A stretch of 64,000 nt of DNA, from NCBI GenBank assembly GCA_963797635.1, contig CAWCPZ010000011.1, forward strand, positions 667,524-731,523, given 5' to 3'. Under the pieces are notes generated by a model that ran no database searches, was not told the origin of the DNA, and saw only the letters and a program-made list of their open reading frames with translations. Shown piece by piece: positions 54,513 through 63,397 of this stretch (positions within the stretch are counted from its first letter, which is position 1; each line of letters opens with the position of its first letter). The stretch is from JAOUEA01 sp963797635 (lineage in GTDB: Bacteria; Actinomycetota; UBA4738; HRBIN12). The position numbers and the translations under genes were made by a program.

Positions 54513-55229
54513 TCAGGCCTGCTCCGCGGCCAGCCGGAACCACTCGTTCGCCATCTCACGGCGGAACACGTCGGCCCCGACGGCGTCGACGATGTAGCCG
54601 ATCTGGCTCTCGTGCTCGGAGATCGCGCGGAACTTCCGATCGAGCGCGGCCTCGTCGAGGGACAGGTCGATCGAGAGCTGCTCGGGTGGCGTCACCGGAG
54701 GCGTTCCCGGTCGGAAGATGCCGAGCGGTTCGAAGATCTCGCGGAACTCCTCCACGTAGGCGGGGGTCATCGTGGCGTAGTGCAGGCGAGCGCCCGACGG
54801 CGCGACCTTGGTGAACGCATCCGTGGCCCATCGCGAGACGGACATGTGCGCATGATGGCCGGTCATCCCGTCCGGCCCGAACGTGAGCACCGTATCGGGC
54901 TGCACCTGCTCCATGATCTCGCGGACCATCGGCGCGCCGGCTTCGGGCAGCGAGGTGTCCATGTCGATGTCGGGAAGGTCGAGCCAGTGGTGCTCCGTGA
55001 CACCGATCGCGGCGAGGCTCTTGATGAGCTCCTGTTCACGAACCTGGCCCATCGACTCCGGGGGCCACTGCTCCTCGTCCATCGACCCGCCCTCACCTCT
55101 GGTGGCGGTGATGCACACCACGCGCGAACCGGCGTCGACCGCGGCGGCCATCAGCCCTGCCGACAGATACGTCTCGTCGTCCGGATGGGCCCACACGCCC
55201 AGGATGGTTCCCAGCTCCACGGTCTTCAC
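54513..55229 (-). CDS. PIG-L/LmbE family deacetylase
   Basis: 238 aa, GTG start at 55229. A zinc-dependent N-acetyl-sugar deacetylase fold: VWAHPDDETYLSAGLM (AHPDDE zinc motif) near residue 12, CITATRGEGGS, LTFGPDGMTGHHAHMSVSRW with the third zinc His. Relatives include MshB and Mca of mycothiol metabolism and BshB. The sigR-rsrA pair lies just upstream on the same strand, but the operon downstream (decarboxylase, peptidase, nitrilase) suggests a different small-molecule route. First gene of that operon. Confidence 0.9.
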   Translation of the reverse strand: MKTVELGTILGVWAHPDDETYLSAGLMAAAVDAGSRVVCITATRGEGGSMDEEQWPPESMGQVREQELIKSLAAIGVTEHHWLDLPDIDMDTSLPEAGAPMVREIMEQVQPDTVLTFGPDGMTGHHAHMSVSRWATDAFTKVAPSGARLHYATMTPAYVEEFREIFEPLGIFRPGTPPVTPPEQLSIDLSLDEAALDRKFRAISEHESQIGYIVDAVGADVFRREMANEWFRLAAEQA

Positions 55230-55282
55230 CCCTTCGCTCGGGGCATCCTAGCTCCGCGACCGATGGCGCCGCGAGGAGCGGA

Positions 55283-55534
55283 TCACCCGGCGGGCTGGTC
55301 GTCGTGCAGGAGCCGCAGGATCTTGGCGCGCAGCTCGGGAGGAACGTCGTGCTGGGCACACTTGGAGGAGACCATGACCTTGAGGTGCCGACGGAACTCC
55401 GCATGATCCATGCACGGGGGGCAGTCGACCAGGTGGGACTCGATGCGGACCCTCACGGTCGTGTCGAGCTCCCCGTCCACCAGGGCCTCGATCTCGCGGA
55501 GGGTCTCCACGCACTTGGGTTTGCCGTCAGTCAT
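55283..55534 (-). CDS. rsrA: Zinc-binding anti-sigma factor, RsrA-like
   Basis: 83 aa, ATG at 55534 overlapping the sigma-factor stop by 8 nt. A ZAS-domain protein: KCVETLREIEALVDGELD, the HxxxCxxC motif HLVDCPPC and a further Cys in VSSKCAQHDVPPELR, as in the mycothiol-system anti-sigma factors. Oxidation of the CxxC thiols releases zinc and frees the sigma factor. The gene order and overlap make it the cognate partner of the upstream ECF sigma factor. Confidence 0.92.
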   Translation of the reverse strand: MTDGKPKCVETLREIEALVDGELDTTVRVRIESHLVDCPPCMDHAEFRRHLKVMVSSKCAQHDVPPELRAKILRLLHDDQPAG

Positions 55535-56111
55535 CGACCAGTCCTCGCTGTCGCGCCGTGTCCCACAACGCCTTCTCGAGCGCTTTCCTTCCCCGATGCA
55601 GGCGGGACATCACCGTGCCGATCGGCGTGTCCATGATCTCGGCGATCTCCTTGTAGCTGAATCCCTCGACGTCGGCCAGCAGCACGGGCATGCGGAAGTT
55701 CTCCGGCAGCGACTCGAGCGCCTTCTTCACGTCTTCGTCGGGCATCTGGTCCAGGACCTCGTTCTCGGCCGAGGTCTCGACGTTGCGACCGCCCAACTTG
55801 TCGTAGAGGTACCACTCGTCGATGTCGTCGGGCCCGTCGACGGTCTGGGGCTGACGCTGCTTCTTGCGATAGGTGTTGATGAACTGGTTCGTGAGGATCC
55901 GGTAGAGCCAGGCCTTGAGGTTCGTGCCCTCTTTGAACCCGCCGAACCCCCGATAGGCGCGCAGATAGGTCTCCTGCACCAGGTCCTCGGCGTCGGACGG
56001 ATTCCGCGTCATGCGCAGGGCTGCCCCGTACAGGTTCGACAGCAACGGCAGCACGTCGCGCTCGAACCGCTCGCGCAACGCCTGGTCGTCGGGGGCTTCG
56101 GTCTGGGCCAT
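55527..56111 (-). CDS. sigR: ECF sigma factor, SigR/SigE (ECF12) type
   Basis: 194 aa from the ATG at 56111 (MAQTEAPDDQAL), the family-typical short start; longer in-frame starts are rejected. Region 2: LYGAALRMTRNPSDAEDLVQ, ETYLRAYRGF and NLKAWLYRILTNQFINTYRK, which are strongly SigR-like. Region 4: LPENFRMPVLLADVEGFSYK and IAEIMDTPIGTVMSRLHRGR. It directs the thiol-oxidative stress regulon under control of the overlapping anti-sigma factor. Divergent from ftsH (143 bp gap). Confidence 0.93.
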   Translation of the reverse strand: MAQTEAPDDQALRERFERDVLPLLSNLYGAALRMTRNPSDAEDLVQETYLRAYRGFGGFKEGTNLKAWLYRILTNQFINTYRKKQRQPQTVDGPDDIDEWYLYDKLGGRNVETSAENEVLDQMPDEDVKKALESLPENFRMPVLLADVEGFSYKEIAEIMDTPIGTVMSRLHRGRKALEKALWDTARQRGLVDD

Positions 56112-56254
56112 GAGCGGCAAGTATCCCGCATCCAGACTGGGCTCGACCCTGCCGATGGAAACGGCAGGACCATGTGACGGAATCATGGCGCTCACCAGGG
56201 ACTTCGGCCGGCGTGACTGTCGAAGTCGCAGGTGGGTGGGAAGATTGGTGCACG

Positions 56255-58304
56255 ATGCCCGACAACGACAACGATCGCTCACCCTTCGGACGCCGGCCCA
56301 ACGCGGACCCGGGCGGCGGCTCCGGCGCCCCCAAGCCCCGGTTCGCACCCTGGCTGGTCGTGCCCATCATCTTGGTGGCGCTGCTGCTGTTCAACTCGGT
56401 GCTCTCGCGCACCAACACCAACAAGATCCAGTTCAGCGAGTTCCAGACGGCGGTGGCCGACGGCAAGATCGTCTCGGACAACGACAACCCCGTGCGCATC
56501 TCCGACAACCAGATCTCGGGCAAGATCCAAACCGACGAAGGCATCAAGGACTTCACGACGCCGCTGTCGCCCAACGTGCTGGTCAGCCCCGGGGGCGAGT
56601 TCACGAACTCGCTCGAGGAAGCCGGCATCGTCTACTCGTTCGAGCAGCCCAGCGTGCTGCTGTCGGTGATCCTCAACTTCCTGCCGTTCCTGCTGATCAT
56701 GTTCGCCGTGTACTGGTTCGTGTTCCGGCGGATGGGCTCGGGCGCCACGGGCGCGCTGAACATGGGCAAGAACAAGGTCAAGATCTACGACCGCAAGGAG
56801 CTCAAGACCACGTTCGCCGACGTCGCGGGCGTCGACGAGGCCAAGGAAGAGCTCCGCGAGATCGTCGAGTTCCTGTCCAACCCGAAGAAGTACCAGCGGC
56901 TGGGCGGACGCATCCCCAAGGGCGTGCTGCTGCTCGGGCCTCCCGGGTGTGGCAAGACGTTGCTCGCGCGCGCCGTCGCCGGTGAGGCGAACGTGCCGTT
57001 CTTCTTCATGAGCGGCTCGGAGTTCGTCGAGATGTTCGTGGGCCTGGGCGCCGCGCGCGTGCGCGAGCTGTTCCAGCAGGCGAAGGAGAAGGCGCCGGCC
57101 CTGGTGTTCCTGGACGAGATCGACACGATCGGCAAGGGCCGCGCGGGCGCCGGTGGCGCCGGGCTGGGCGCGCACGACGAGCGCGAGCAGACCCTGAACC
57201 AGCTGCTGGTCGAGATGGACGGGTTCGACGCCAGCAAGGGCGTCATCATCATGGCCGCCACGAACCGTCCCGACGTGCTGGACCCCGCACTGGTCCGGCC
57301 GGGACGCTTCGACCGGCAGGTGGTCGTGGACCGCCCCGACCTCAAGGGTCGCGAGGAGATCCTGCGCGTGCACGCCCGCGGCGTGGCCCTGTCCCCCAAC
57401 GTCGAGCTGCGCACGATCGCCGCTCGCACCCCCGGCTTCACCGGCGCCGACCTGGAGAACGTGGTGAACGAGGCCGCGCTCCTGGCCGCCCGCCGCGAGA
57501 AGAACGCCGTCACCATGGACGAGCTCGAAGAGGCGATCGACCGGTCCTCGATGGGCCTGGAGCGCAAGTCCCGCGTGATGAGCCCGAAGGAGAAGCGCCG
57601 CGTCGCCTCCCACGAGATGGGGCACGCGCTGGTCGCCCACTACTCCGAGAACCTCGACCCGGTGCACCGCATCACGATCATCCCGCGCGGCACCGCGGCG
57701 CTCGGGTCTCACGATGACCCGCCCGCTCGAGGACCGCTTCCTGGCCACCGAGCCCGAGCTCAAGGACACCCTCGCCTACGCCATGGGCGGCCGCGTCGCC
57801 GAGGAACTCGTCTACGGCGAGATCTCCACCGGCGCCCAGAACGACCTGGAGAAGGCCACGCAGATCGCGCGCGCCATGGTCTCCGAGTACGGCATGAGCG
57901 AGAAGGTCGGCCCGCTCTCGCTGGGCCACGACGACCCGAACGCGTTCTTCAGCAGCGGTCCCAGGATCTCCAGCGGCACCGCCGAGAAGATCGACGAGGA
58001 GGTCTCGCGCCTGCTCAGCGAGGCCCACGACCAGGCCGAGCGCCTGCTGATGGAACACCGCGACCTGCTCGACCGACTGGGCGAGCTCCTGCTGGTGGTC
58101 GAGACGATCGACGGCGAGGAGCTCGAGGCCTACACGTCGGGCACCAAGCCGATCCCCGATTCGGCGACCCTCGCGCGCGAGGCGGAGAAGGCCGACGAAG
58201 CCGCCGCCGCCGTGGCCGAGGACGCCCGCCAGGCAGAGCGCAACCGGGTGGCCGGACAGCGGATCGTCATGCCGCCGGCCCCGCCCATGCCCACGATCGA
58301 CTGA
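56255..58304 (+). CDS. ftsH: ATP-dependent zinc metalloprotease FtsH (one frameshift)
   Basis: ATG at 56255. Two membrane helices (WLVVPIILVALLLFNSVL near residue 35, and LSVILNFLPFLLIMFAVYWF near residue 140) frame a periplasmic loop. The AAA domain has Walker A GPPGCGKTLLARA, Walker B LVFLDEIDTIG and the SRH ATNRPDVLDPALVRPGRFDR; the zinc site is HEMGH near residue 455. One extra T near 57706 shifts the frame at RGTAALG, and MTRPLEDRFLATEPELKDTL continues to a 58304 stop. About 682 aa corrected. The membrane quality-control protease. Confidence 0.95.
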
Positions 58305-58321
58305 CCCGTCAGTCCGCTCCC

Positions 58322-59241
58322 TCAGTTCGTTGGCGGGCGAGGGTCCAGCACCAGGTCCCAGCGATCGCGCCAGCGATCCAGGAACCGGTAGTAGTTGCGC
58401 TTGGACCACTTCGCGCGCTCGGCGGGATCGGTCTCGAACCACATCCGATGCTCGTGCTTGATCACGGGCACCGGCACCACGACGGTGCGGAGCCCGGCAT
58501 CCTTCACGCGGAACGAGTACTCGATGTCGGCCGTCCGGTACCAGCGGAACTTCTCGTCGAACAGGCCCACCTCGGTGAGGAGCTCGCGGCGCATCGCCAT
58601 CGCGTAGCCCTCGACGGCGTCGGCCGTCGCCCGGCCCCGGCGCCTCCTCGAACTCGCGGAGGTCGTGCGTGATGATGCCGAAGGGTCCGGCGATCCCGAC
58701 AGCCGGGATCGGCGAGCGCGTCCTCCAACGGTGAGCACACATCCCCGGTGGCTTCGATCGAGCCGTCCAGGACCAGGGCGAGACGCCCGGCCGTCCGGCG
58801 CAGCCCGGCGTTGCGAGCGGCGGCCCAGCCGGTTCCCGGCTCCAGGGCGAGGACCTCGACGTCGTCGCCGAACGCGCCTGGGTCGGCCCCGGTGACGTCG
58901 GCCACGACGTAGCGCGTATCGCGCTCTCCTTCGTGGGCACGGAACGACGCGACCGCTCGAGCGATGTCCTCCGGCCAGCCCTCGCACACCCAGTGGAGGC
59001 TGATGTCCGCGGTCGCGGGTTCGCCCAGCACGGACGGCACGTCGTGTGCGCGCAACGGCTGCGCTTCGGTCGTGGTCGTCGCGGCCGGCTCCAGGCTCCA
59101 TCCTCCGGGCTCGTCCACCACGGTCCATCCGGCCTCGGCGATCGCCTCGCGCAGGGCATCGGCCTGGGCGAAGTCCTTCGCGGCTCGTGCGTCGGCCCGG
59201 CGCTCCGCGAGCTCGCGAACGTCCCGGGGAGCCTCGCTCAC
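58322..59241 (-). CDS. Family 2-type glycosyltransferase with an N-terminal CysS-tail-like domain (two frameshifts)
   Basis: GTG start at 59241 overlapping the hydrolase stop (GTGA). The first 55 residues (ELAERRADARAAKDFAQADA, then LREAIAEAGWTVVDEP) match the C-terminal helical segment of cysteinyl-tRNA synthetases. After a linker, a GT-A-like domain has ISLHWVCEGWPEDI, GTGWAAARNAGLRRT and LALVLDGSIE (in place of DDD). Extra bases near 58705 and 58640 break the frame; the C-terminus EGYAMAMRRELLTEVGLFDE and ADIEYSFRVKDAG is typical of GT2. About 305 aa corrected. The acceptor sugar is unknown. Confidence 0.82.
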
Positions 59242-60012
59242 GGTGCCCGCCGGGCGATGAAGTCCAGCACCGCCGCGTCGGCGGCGTCGGCTTGCTCCGA
59301 GTGGTACAGGTGGCCGGCACCCTCCAGCCAGCGCAGTTCGGCGCCCGGGATGCGCGAGACCAGCACCTCGGCGTTCGCCGGAGCGACCAGCCGGTCCTCG
59401 GTGCCGTGCAGCACCAGGGTGGGTGCCGCGATCGCCGGGAGCCGGTCGTAGGTGTCGAAGGCCTGCATCGCCTCCCATTGTCGTCGCCCGCCCACGGGAT
59501 GCCGGGGCTGCCGAGCGCCGACGCGCAGGTCCTCGGCGACGTGCTGGGGATGGGCCTCGGGGAACCCCGGCGAATACAGCGAGCGCCACGGCTCGGTGCT
59601 TGGGCACGGGGTCCCGAGGCGCCGGCACCATGTGGGTTCCGCCACAGTGCGTACAGGCCAGGATCAGGCTCCGGACCCGCTCGGGGTGAGCCAGCGCGAG
59701 CTCCTGGGCCACCATGCCGCCGAACGACTGGCCGTAGACGTGCGACCGCTCGACGCCGAGCTCGTCCAGCACCGCGATCGTGTCCTCCACGAACGTCGCC
59801 ATCGTGCACGGCCCGGGTGGTTCGTCCGAGTCGCCGTTGCCACGGAAGTCGTAGGCGACCACGCGCAGCGCCGAGGCCAGGTGGGGGATGTTCCGGCGCC
59901 AACCGGGGATGTCGCCGCCCAGTCCCTCGAGCAGGATGATGGCCGCGGCGTCCGGAGCCCCGTGGACCTCGTAGGCGAGGGAGCAGCCGTCGGGCCGTCG
60001 CAGGCGCGACAC
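59238..60012 (-). CDS. Alpha/beta hydrolase (one frameshift)
   Basis: The probable GTG start at 60012 gives RLRRPDGCSLAYEVHGAPDA. Oxyanion region LLEGLGGDIPGWRRNI, strand/turn VVAYDFRGNGDSDEP and nucleophile elbow VYGQSFGGMVAQELAL (Ser in GQSFGG). One extra base near 59618 shifts the frame; APTLVLHGTEDRLVAP provides the Asp and LEGAGHLYHSEQAD the His. About 257 aa corrected. It resembles 3-oxoadipate enol-lactonase/esterase-type hydrolases; the substrate is not predictable. It is between a cyclic-nucleotide-binding protein and a glycosyltransferase, all co-directional. Confidence 0.85.
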
Positions 60013-60023
60013 CTCGGGCTCGT

Positions 60024-60446
60024 TCAGGCGGTGGCGGCTTTGGTGGCCGACCGCAGCCGGCCCGCCATCTGCTGGAGGGTCTTGATCGCGATCGACGGGT
60101 GCTCCTGCATCAGCCCGCGGAACACCCATTCGGTCAGGCCGAGGAGCTTCACGTCGGTGATGGCCGTCACCGTGGCGGTACGAGGGCCGCCGTCCAGCAG
60201 CGCGATCTCGCCGAAGAACTCGCCGGGGCCCAACGTCGCCTTCTTCTTGCCGCCGATCGTGACCTCGGCCTCGCCGTCCACGATCACGAACAGCCCCACG
60301 CCGGGTTCACCCTCGCGAGCGATCACCGTGCCGGCCCGGTGGTCGATGTCCTTGACCACGCGCGCGATCGTCTGGAGGTCGCGGTTGGAGCAGTCGGAGA
60401 ACAGCGGCACCTTCGACAGCTCCTCCACGACCCTCTTGGTGCTCAC
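60024..60446 (-). CDS. Cyclic nucleotide-binding domain protein without DNA-binding domain
   Basis: 140 aa, GTG start at 60446 with AGGGAGGA upstream. A single cNMP-binding beta-barrel: VPLFSDCSNRDLQTIARVVK, the phosphate-binding cassette FFGEIALLDGGPRTATVTAI (with the conserved GE...L and R-T-A) and a C-helix ending LRSATKAATA. No helix-turn-helix or catalytic domain follows, so it may act as a stand-alone cAMP sensor or adaptor. The GE/R cassette residues needed for cAMP binding are present. Confidence 0.9.
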   Translation of the reverse strand: MSTKRVVEELSKVPLFSDCSNRDLQTIARVVKDIDHRAGTVIAREGEPGVGLFVIVDGEAEVTIGGKKKATLGPGEFFGEIALLDGGPRTATVTAITDVKLLGLTEWVFRGLMQEHPSIAIKTLQQMAGRLRSATKAATA

Positions 60447-60507
60447 GGTGTTCCTCCCTCGATCCGGCGAGCGTGTGCGTGCCCATCCTAGTCCCAGGAG
60501 CGGCGGG

Positions 60508-61863
60508 TCAGTTCACCCGCCACGCGGCCCAGTAGGCGTCCATGTCCAGGCCGGGAAGGTGCTTGGCGGCCGCCGCCTCGATCCTCGCCTGGAAGTCGGT
60601 GGTGCGCGCCACGCCCAGCCACTGATCGGCCGCGTAGCGCTCCAGGATGTTGACGAAGCGCGTGGTGCCGAACCGGTGCGCCAGGTTGGCGAGCAGGCAG
60701 CCACCGCCGCCGTAGATCACCCAGTACTGGTTGGTGTGGGTGTTCCAGTACGCCATGTCGTTCGTGATGTCGGCCGGGAGGTCGGCCTGCTGGCTCGAGC
60801 AGTTGTTCCATGGACCGAACGGCAGGAACTGCGACCACGTGGCGAAGGATTCGTCCAGCCACGGTTCGGCGAACTCGTTGTCGCCGACGATCCCGTACCA
60901 GTACTGGTGGGCGAGCTCGTGGCTCACCGTCTGCCGATCGGGGTTCGTGAAGATGATCGTCGGGTACTCCATGCCGCCGAAGGACGCGAACCCGGCGAGC
61001 ACGACGTCCATCTCCCGGTACGGGAACGTCCCGAAGGAACTCGAGAACGTGTCGAGGGACCGCTCGGCGTTCCGCAACGCCGTCCTCGCCTCGCTGGCCG
61101 AGATCGCAGCGCCCTGGTAGCTCACGACCACACGGGTGTCGCCGGAGCTGCCGACCACGCGTCGGAGCCGTCCCGCGGCCCACGCGAAGTCGCGCACATC
61201 CTTGGCGACGTAGGTGGTCTCGCGTCGGCCCGGCGCCGGCGTGGTGCTTGATGCCACGACGCCCGAGGTCGGCGTGTCGAGCGCCTCGGGGGTGTTCAGC
61301 GTGACGCGATAGCTGCCCACGATCGAATAGAAGCTCTCCCCCAGATCGATGAACGGATCGTGATGCCAGCCCTGGTCGTCGTGCACCTCCAGGGTGGGCA
61401 GGGCGGTGCCCATGAGCGCGAGGCCGTTGTGGTAGCCGAAACGATCGTTGCGCGCCGGGACGTCGATCTCCAGGTCCATGCTCAGGGTCGTGCGTTCGCC
61501 CTGCGCGAGCGGCGCATCGAGCGTCACCTCGATCTCGGTGCAGGCCAGCGCGGTGTCGTCGACGACGGTGCCTCCCTCCATCGAGGAGACCGTGATCGAG
61601 TGGGCGCCGCAGCCGAGCACGCCGTTGGACCAGGTTCGCAGGTAGATCGTGTCGAGCGCCGCGGCATCGAGGTTCGTGAACGAGATGGCGTGGGTGCCGA
61701 CCCAGGTATGGCCTTTGCCGCCGGTCCGCAGCGTGGTGACGTACGCGGGGTCGCCCGGGTTACGGACGACCGCGACTCCGGCTTGGGCGGCCGAGGGAGC
61801 CACCAGGGTGAGCCCCAGCGACAACGAGAGGGCGAGCGTGAGGATCCGGGGGGAGGTTCGCAT
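60508..61863 (-). CDS. Secreted M1 family metallopeptidase
   Basis: 451 aa, ATG at 61863. A Sec signal peptide (ILTLALSLSLGLTLVAPSAAQAG) is cleaved near AQA. The N-terminal beta-domain of the aminopeptidase N type is followed by the catalytic motif VSHELAHQYWYGIVGD and the third ligand Glu in EPWLDESFATW, giving HExxH-x18-E; the exopeptidase signature reads GGMEYPTIIF in place of GAMEN. It ends in a helical domain (ILERYAADQWLGVARTTDF). Extracellular peptidase, intact. A TACAAT box 6 nt before the ATG predicts leaderless transcription. Confidence 0.92.
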   Translation of the reverse strand: MRTSPRILTLALSLSLGLTLVAPSAAQAGVAVVRNPGDPAYVTTLRTGGKGHTWVGTHAISFTNLDAAALDTIYLRTWSNGVLGCGAHSITVSSMEGGTVVDDTALACTEIEVTLDAPLAQGERTTLSMDLEIDVPARNDRFGYHNGLALMGTALPTLEVHDDQGWHHDPFIDLGESFYSIVGSYRVTLNTPEALDTPTSGVVASSTTPAPGRRETTYVAKDVRDFAWAAGRLRRVVGSSGDTRVVVSYQGAAISASEARTALRNAERSLDTFSSSFGTFPYREMDVVLAGFASFGGMEYPTIIFTNPDRQTVSHELAHQYWYGIVGDNEFAEPWLDESFATWSQFLPFGPWNNCSSQQADLPADITNDMAYWNTHTNQYWVIYGGGGCLLANLAHRFGTTRFVNILERYAADQWLGVARTTDFQARIEAAAAKHLPGLDMDAYWAAWRVN

Positions 61864-61869
61864 GCGCGG

Positions 61870-61875
61870 ATTGTA
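61870..61875 (-). promoter_or_regulatory. Leaderless promoter -10 of the M1 peptidase gene
   Basis: TACAAT (5 of 6 consensus matches) on the minus strand, ending 6 nt before the ATG at 61863. Confidence 0.6.
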
Positions 61876-62022
61876 CGGGACGCAACCCGGTGCGACGGAA
61901 GGTGGAGCGTCGAATCGGTGGTCGCTCTTCTGAACGGCCCGATCTACGGGGGTCGGACGACCGTACCAGGGGCGGGGCGCGGGAGCGAAGATGGCGTAAG
62001 AGCAGAGAGGAGATGGAGCCTG

Positions 62023-62775
62023 ATGCCGGTTGCTGATCCTTCGTTCGGATGGCAGGAGGCGGTCGCCGCCTTCGTCATCATCTCGGTGGTCGCGTTCCTG
62101 GTGACCTGGGTCGTGACGGACCTCGGCCACGTGGGGCGAACCCCGTACGTCGCCATCCTCTTCCTCACGACGCTGGCCCTTGCGGCCGGATACCTCGCCT
62201 GGTCGGGCACATCCCCGGCCGACCTCGTCACGGCAGGGTGGGCATGGGGTCTCGTCGGGGGTGCGGCCGCGGCCGCGGTCGTGACGCCCCTCGTGCGTCG
62301 CCTGCCCTCAGGGCCCCGCCCCGACGGTGTTCAGCTCGTCGGCCGCCTCATCTGGGAGGGGATCGTGTACGGAACCGCGGAGGCGATCCTGCTCGCGACC
62401 CTGCCGGTACTCGCGGTCTGGCAGGGCGCCGATGCGCTCGGCTGGACGGACGCGGCGGTGGGGAGCACCATGTCGGGAGCGCTCGCGGTGACCGGGGCGT
62501 TGTTCGTGATCGTGGTGCACCACCTGGGGTACCGGGAGTTCCGTCCGAGGACGTCCAGGAAGAAGCTGCTCGGCGCGATGGTGGGATGCGGCATCCAGGC
62601 TCTCGCGTTCCTCCTCACCGGCAACGTCCTCGCCCCGATCGTGGCCCACATCGTTCTCCACTGGCAGTTGACGCTCCGTGGGAGCGAGATGCCTCCCGCG
62701 GCGGGCGCTCGGCCCGAGGCTCCCGGCGTGGGTCAGAGGTCAGCCGATGTCCGAATGCTGGAGCCGGTCACATGA
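62023..62775 (+). CDS. Integral membrane protein, possibly CPBP/CAAX-protease-like
   Basis: 250 aa from the ATG at 62023, with an AGAGAGGAG stretch upstream. It has about seven hydrophobic helices (AFVIISVVAFLVTWVV, YVAILFLTTLALAAGYLAW, AWGLVGGAAAAAVVTPLV and others). The segment WEGIVYGTAEAILLATLP and the end GNVLAPIVAHIVLHWQ resemble the Glu and HxxxH-like regions of CPBP intramembrane proteases, but the canonical EExxxR is absent, so catalysis is doubtful. The function is unknown. It converges on the next gene at a strong hairpin. Confidence 0.6.
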   Translation: MPVADPSFGWQEAVAAFVIISVVAFLVTWVVTDLGHVGRTPYVAILFLTTLALAAGYLAWSGTSPADLVTAGWAWGLVGGAAAAAVVTPLVRRLPSGPRPDGVQLVGRLIWEGIVYGTAEAILLATLPVLAVWQGADALGWTDAAVGSTMSGALAVTGALFVIVVHHLGYREFRPRTSRKKLLGAMVGCGIQALAFLLTGNVLAPIVAHIVLHWQLTLRGSEMPPAAGARPEAPGVGQRSADVRMLEPVT

Positions 62776-62782
62776 CACGGAA

Positions 62783-62810
62783 CCGGCCCCGGCGACATCG
62801 CCGGGGCCGG
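62783..62810. terminator. Bidirectional hairpin terminator between convergent genes
   Basis: A perfect 13 bp inverted repeat CCGGCCCCGGCGA / TCGCCGGGGCCGG separated by CA, lying 7 nt after one stop (62775) and 24 nt from the other (62835). There is no T-run on either side, so termination may need Rho or act by stalling. Confidence 0.65.
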
Positions 62811-62834
62811 ACGTGATCCTCGTGACTCGACGGC

Positions 62835-63335
62835 TCAGTTGCCGTACGGGTCTGGGTAGCCGCCGCAACCCACGACCCAGAACACCTTGAACTTCGTGTC
62901 CTTGCCGATCGAGCCGGGAGCGTTGACCTTGAGCTTCACGTGGTAGCCCTGCTCCGGGTGGATCATGAACGGCTGCAGGCTGCTCGACAGGTCGTAGGTC
63001 GCCGAGGCGTCCAGATCGGTGCCACCGCCGGCCGGATCCTGGCCGATGAAGACCATGTCGGTCAGCAGCTGGATCTTCTTCCCCGTCGGGGGCTGTGCGG
63101 TGAACGTCACCTTGGCGTTGAACGCGCCCTGGTCGAACCCGTAGAAGTCGACCTGGAACGTGCATCCCACGTGCGGCTCGTTGTTCGGTGCGTCGTCGAA
63201 CGCGACACCGTCGATCTTCACCGTGCCGTCGTTGCCGGGCGCAGCCGTCGCCCCCGCTGGTGCCAAGAGCGCGATCGCGGCGGCCATGGCTACGAGGGGC
63301 AGCCACCGCCTTCTGGCATGGAACATGGTTCGCAT
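62835..63335 (-). CDS. Secreted protein of unknown function
   Basis: 166 aa from the ATG at 63335, which has AGGGAGGA 6 nt upstream; the upstream open frame has no such signal. Signal peptide: basic start RRRW, core LPLVAMAAAIALLAP and Ala-rich cleavage region. The mature protein is a probable beta-sandwich (VDFYGFDQGAFNAKVTFTAQ, YHVKLKVNAPGSIGKDTKF) with two cysteines (VGCTF, VGCGG) likely forming a disulfide. I recognise no family. It looks like a small exported domain protein whose relatives occur as paralogues in actinobacteria, but I cannot confirm that here. Confidence 0.8.
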   Translation of the reverse strand: MRTMFHARRRWLPLVAMAAAIALLAPAGATAAPGNDGTVKIDGVAFDDAPNNEPHVGCTFQVDFYGFDQGAFNAKVTFTAQPPTGKKIQLLTDMVFIGQDPAGGGTDLDASATYDLSSSLQPFMIHPEQGYHVKLKVNAPGSIGKDTKFKVFWVVGCGGYPDPYGN

Positions 63336-63397
63336 CCGGGTCCTCCCTCTCTCGGTGGCGGACCCGTCGCTCCACCACAACCTGACGATGTACGAGG

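Noticed and set aside
56187..56215. SigR-type promoter (GGAAT-N18-GTT) upstream of ftsH
   Set aside because: GGAAT is followed after 18 nt by CTT instead of GTT, and no second example is seen upstream of sigR. Too weak to list.
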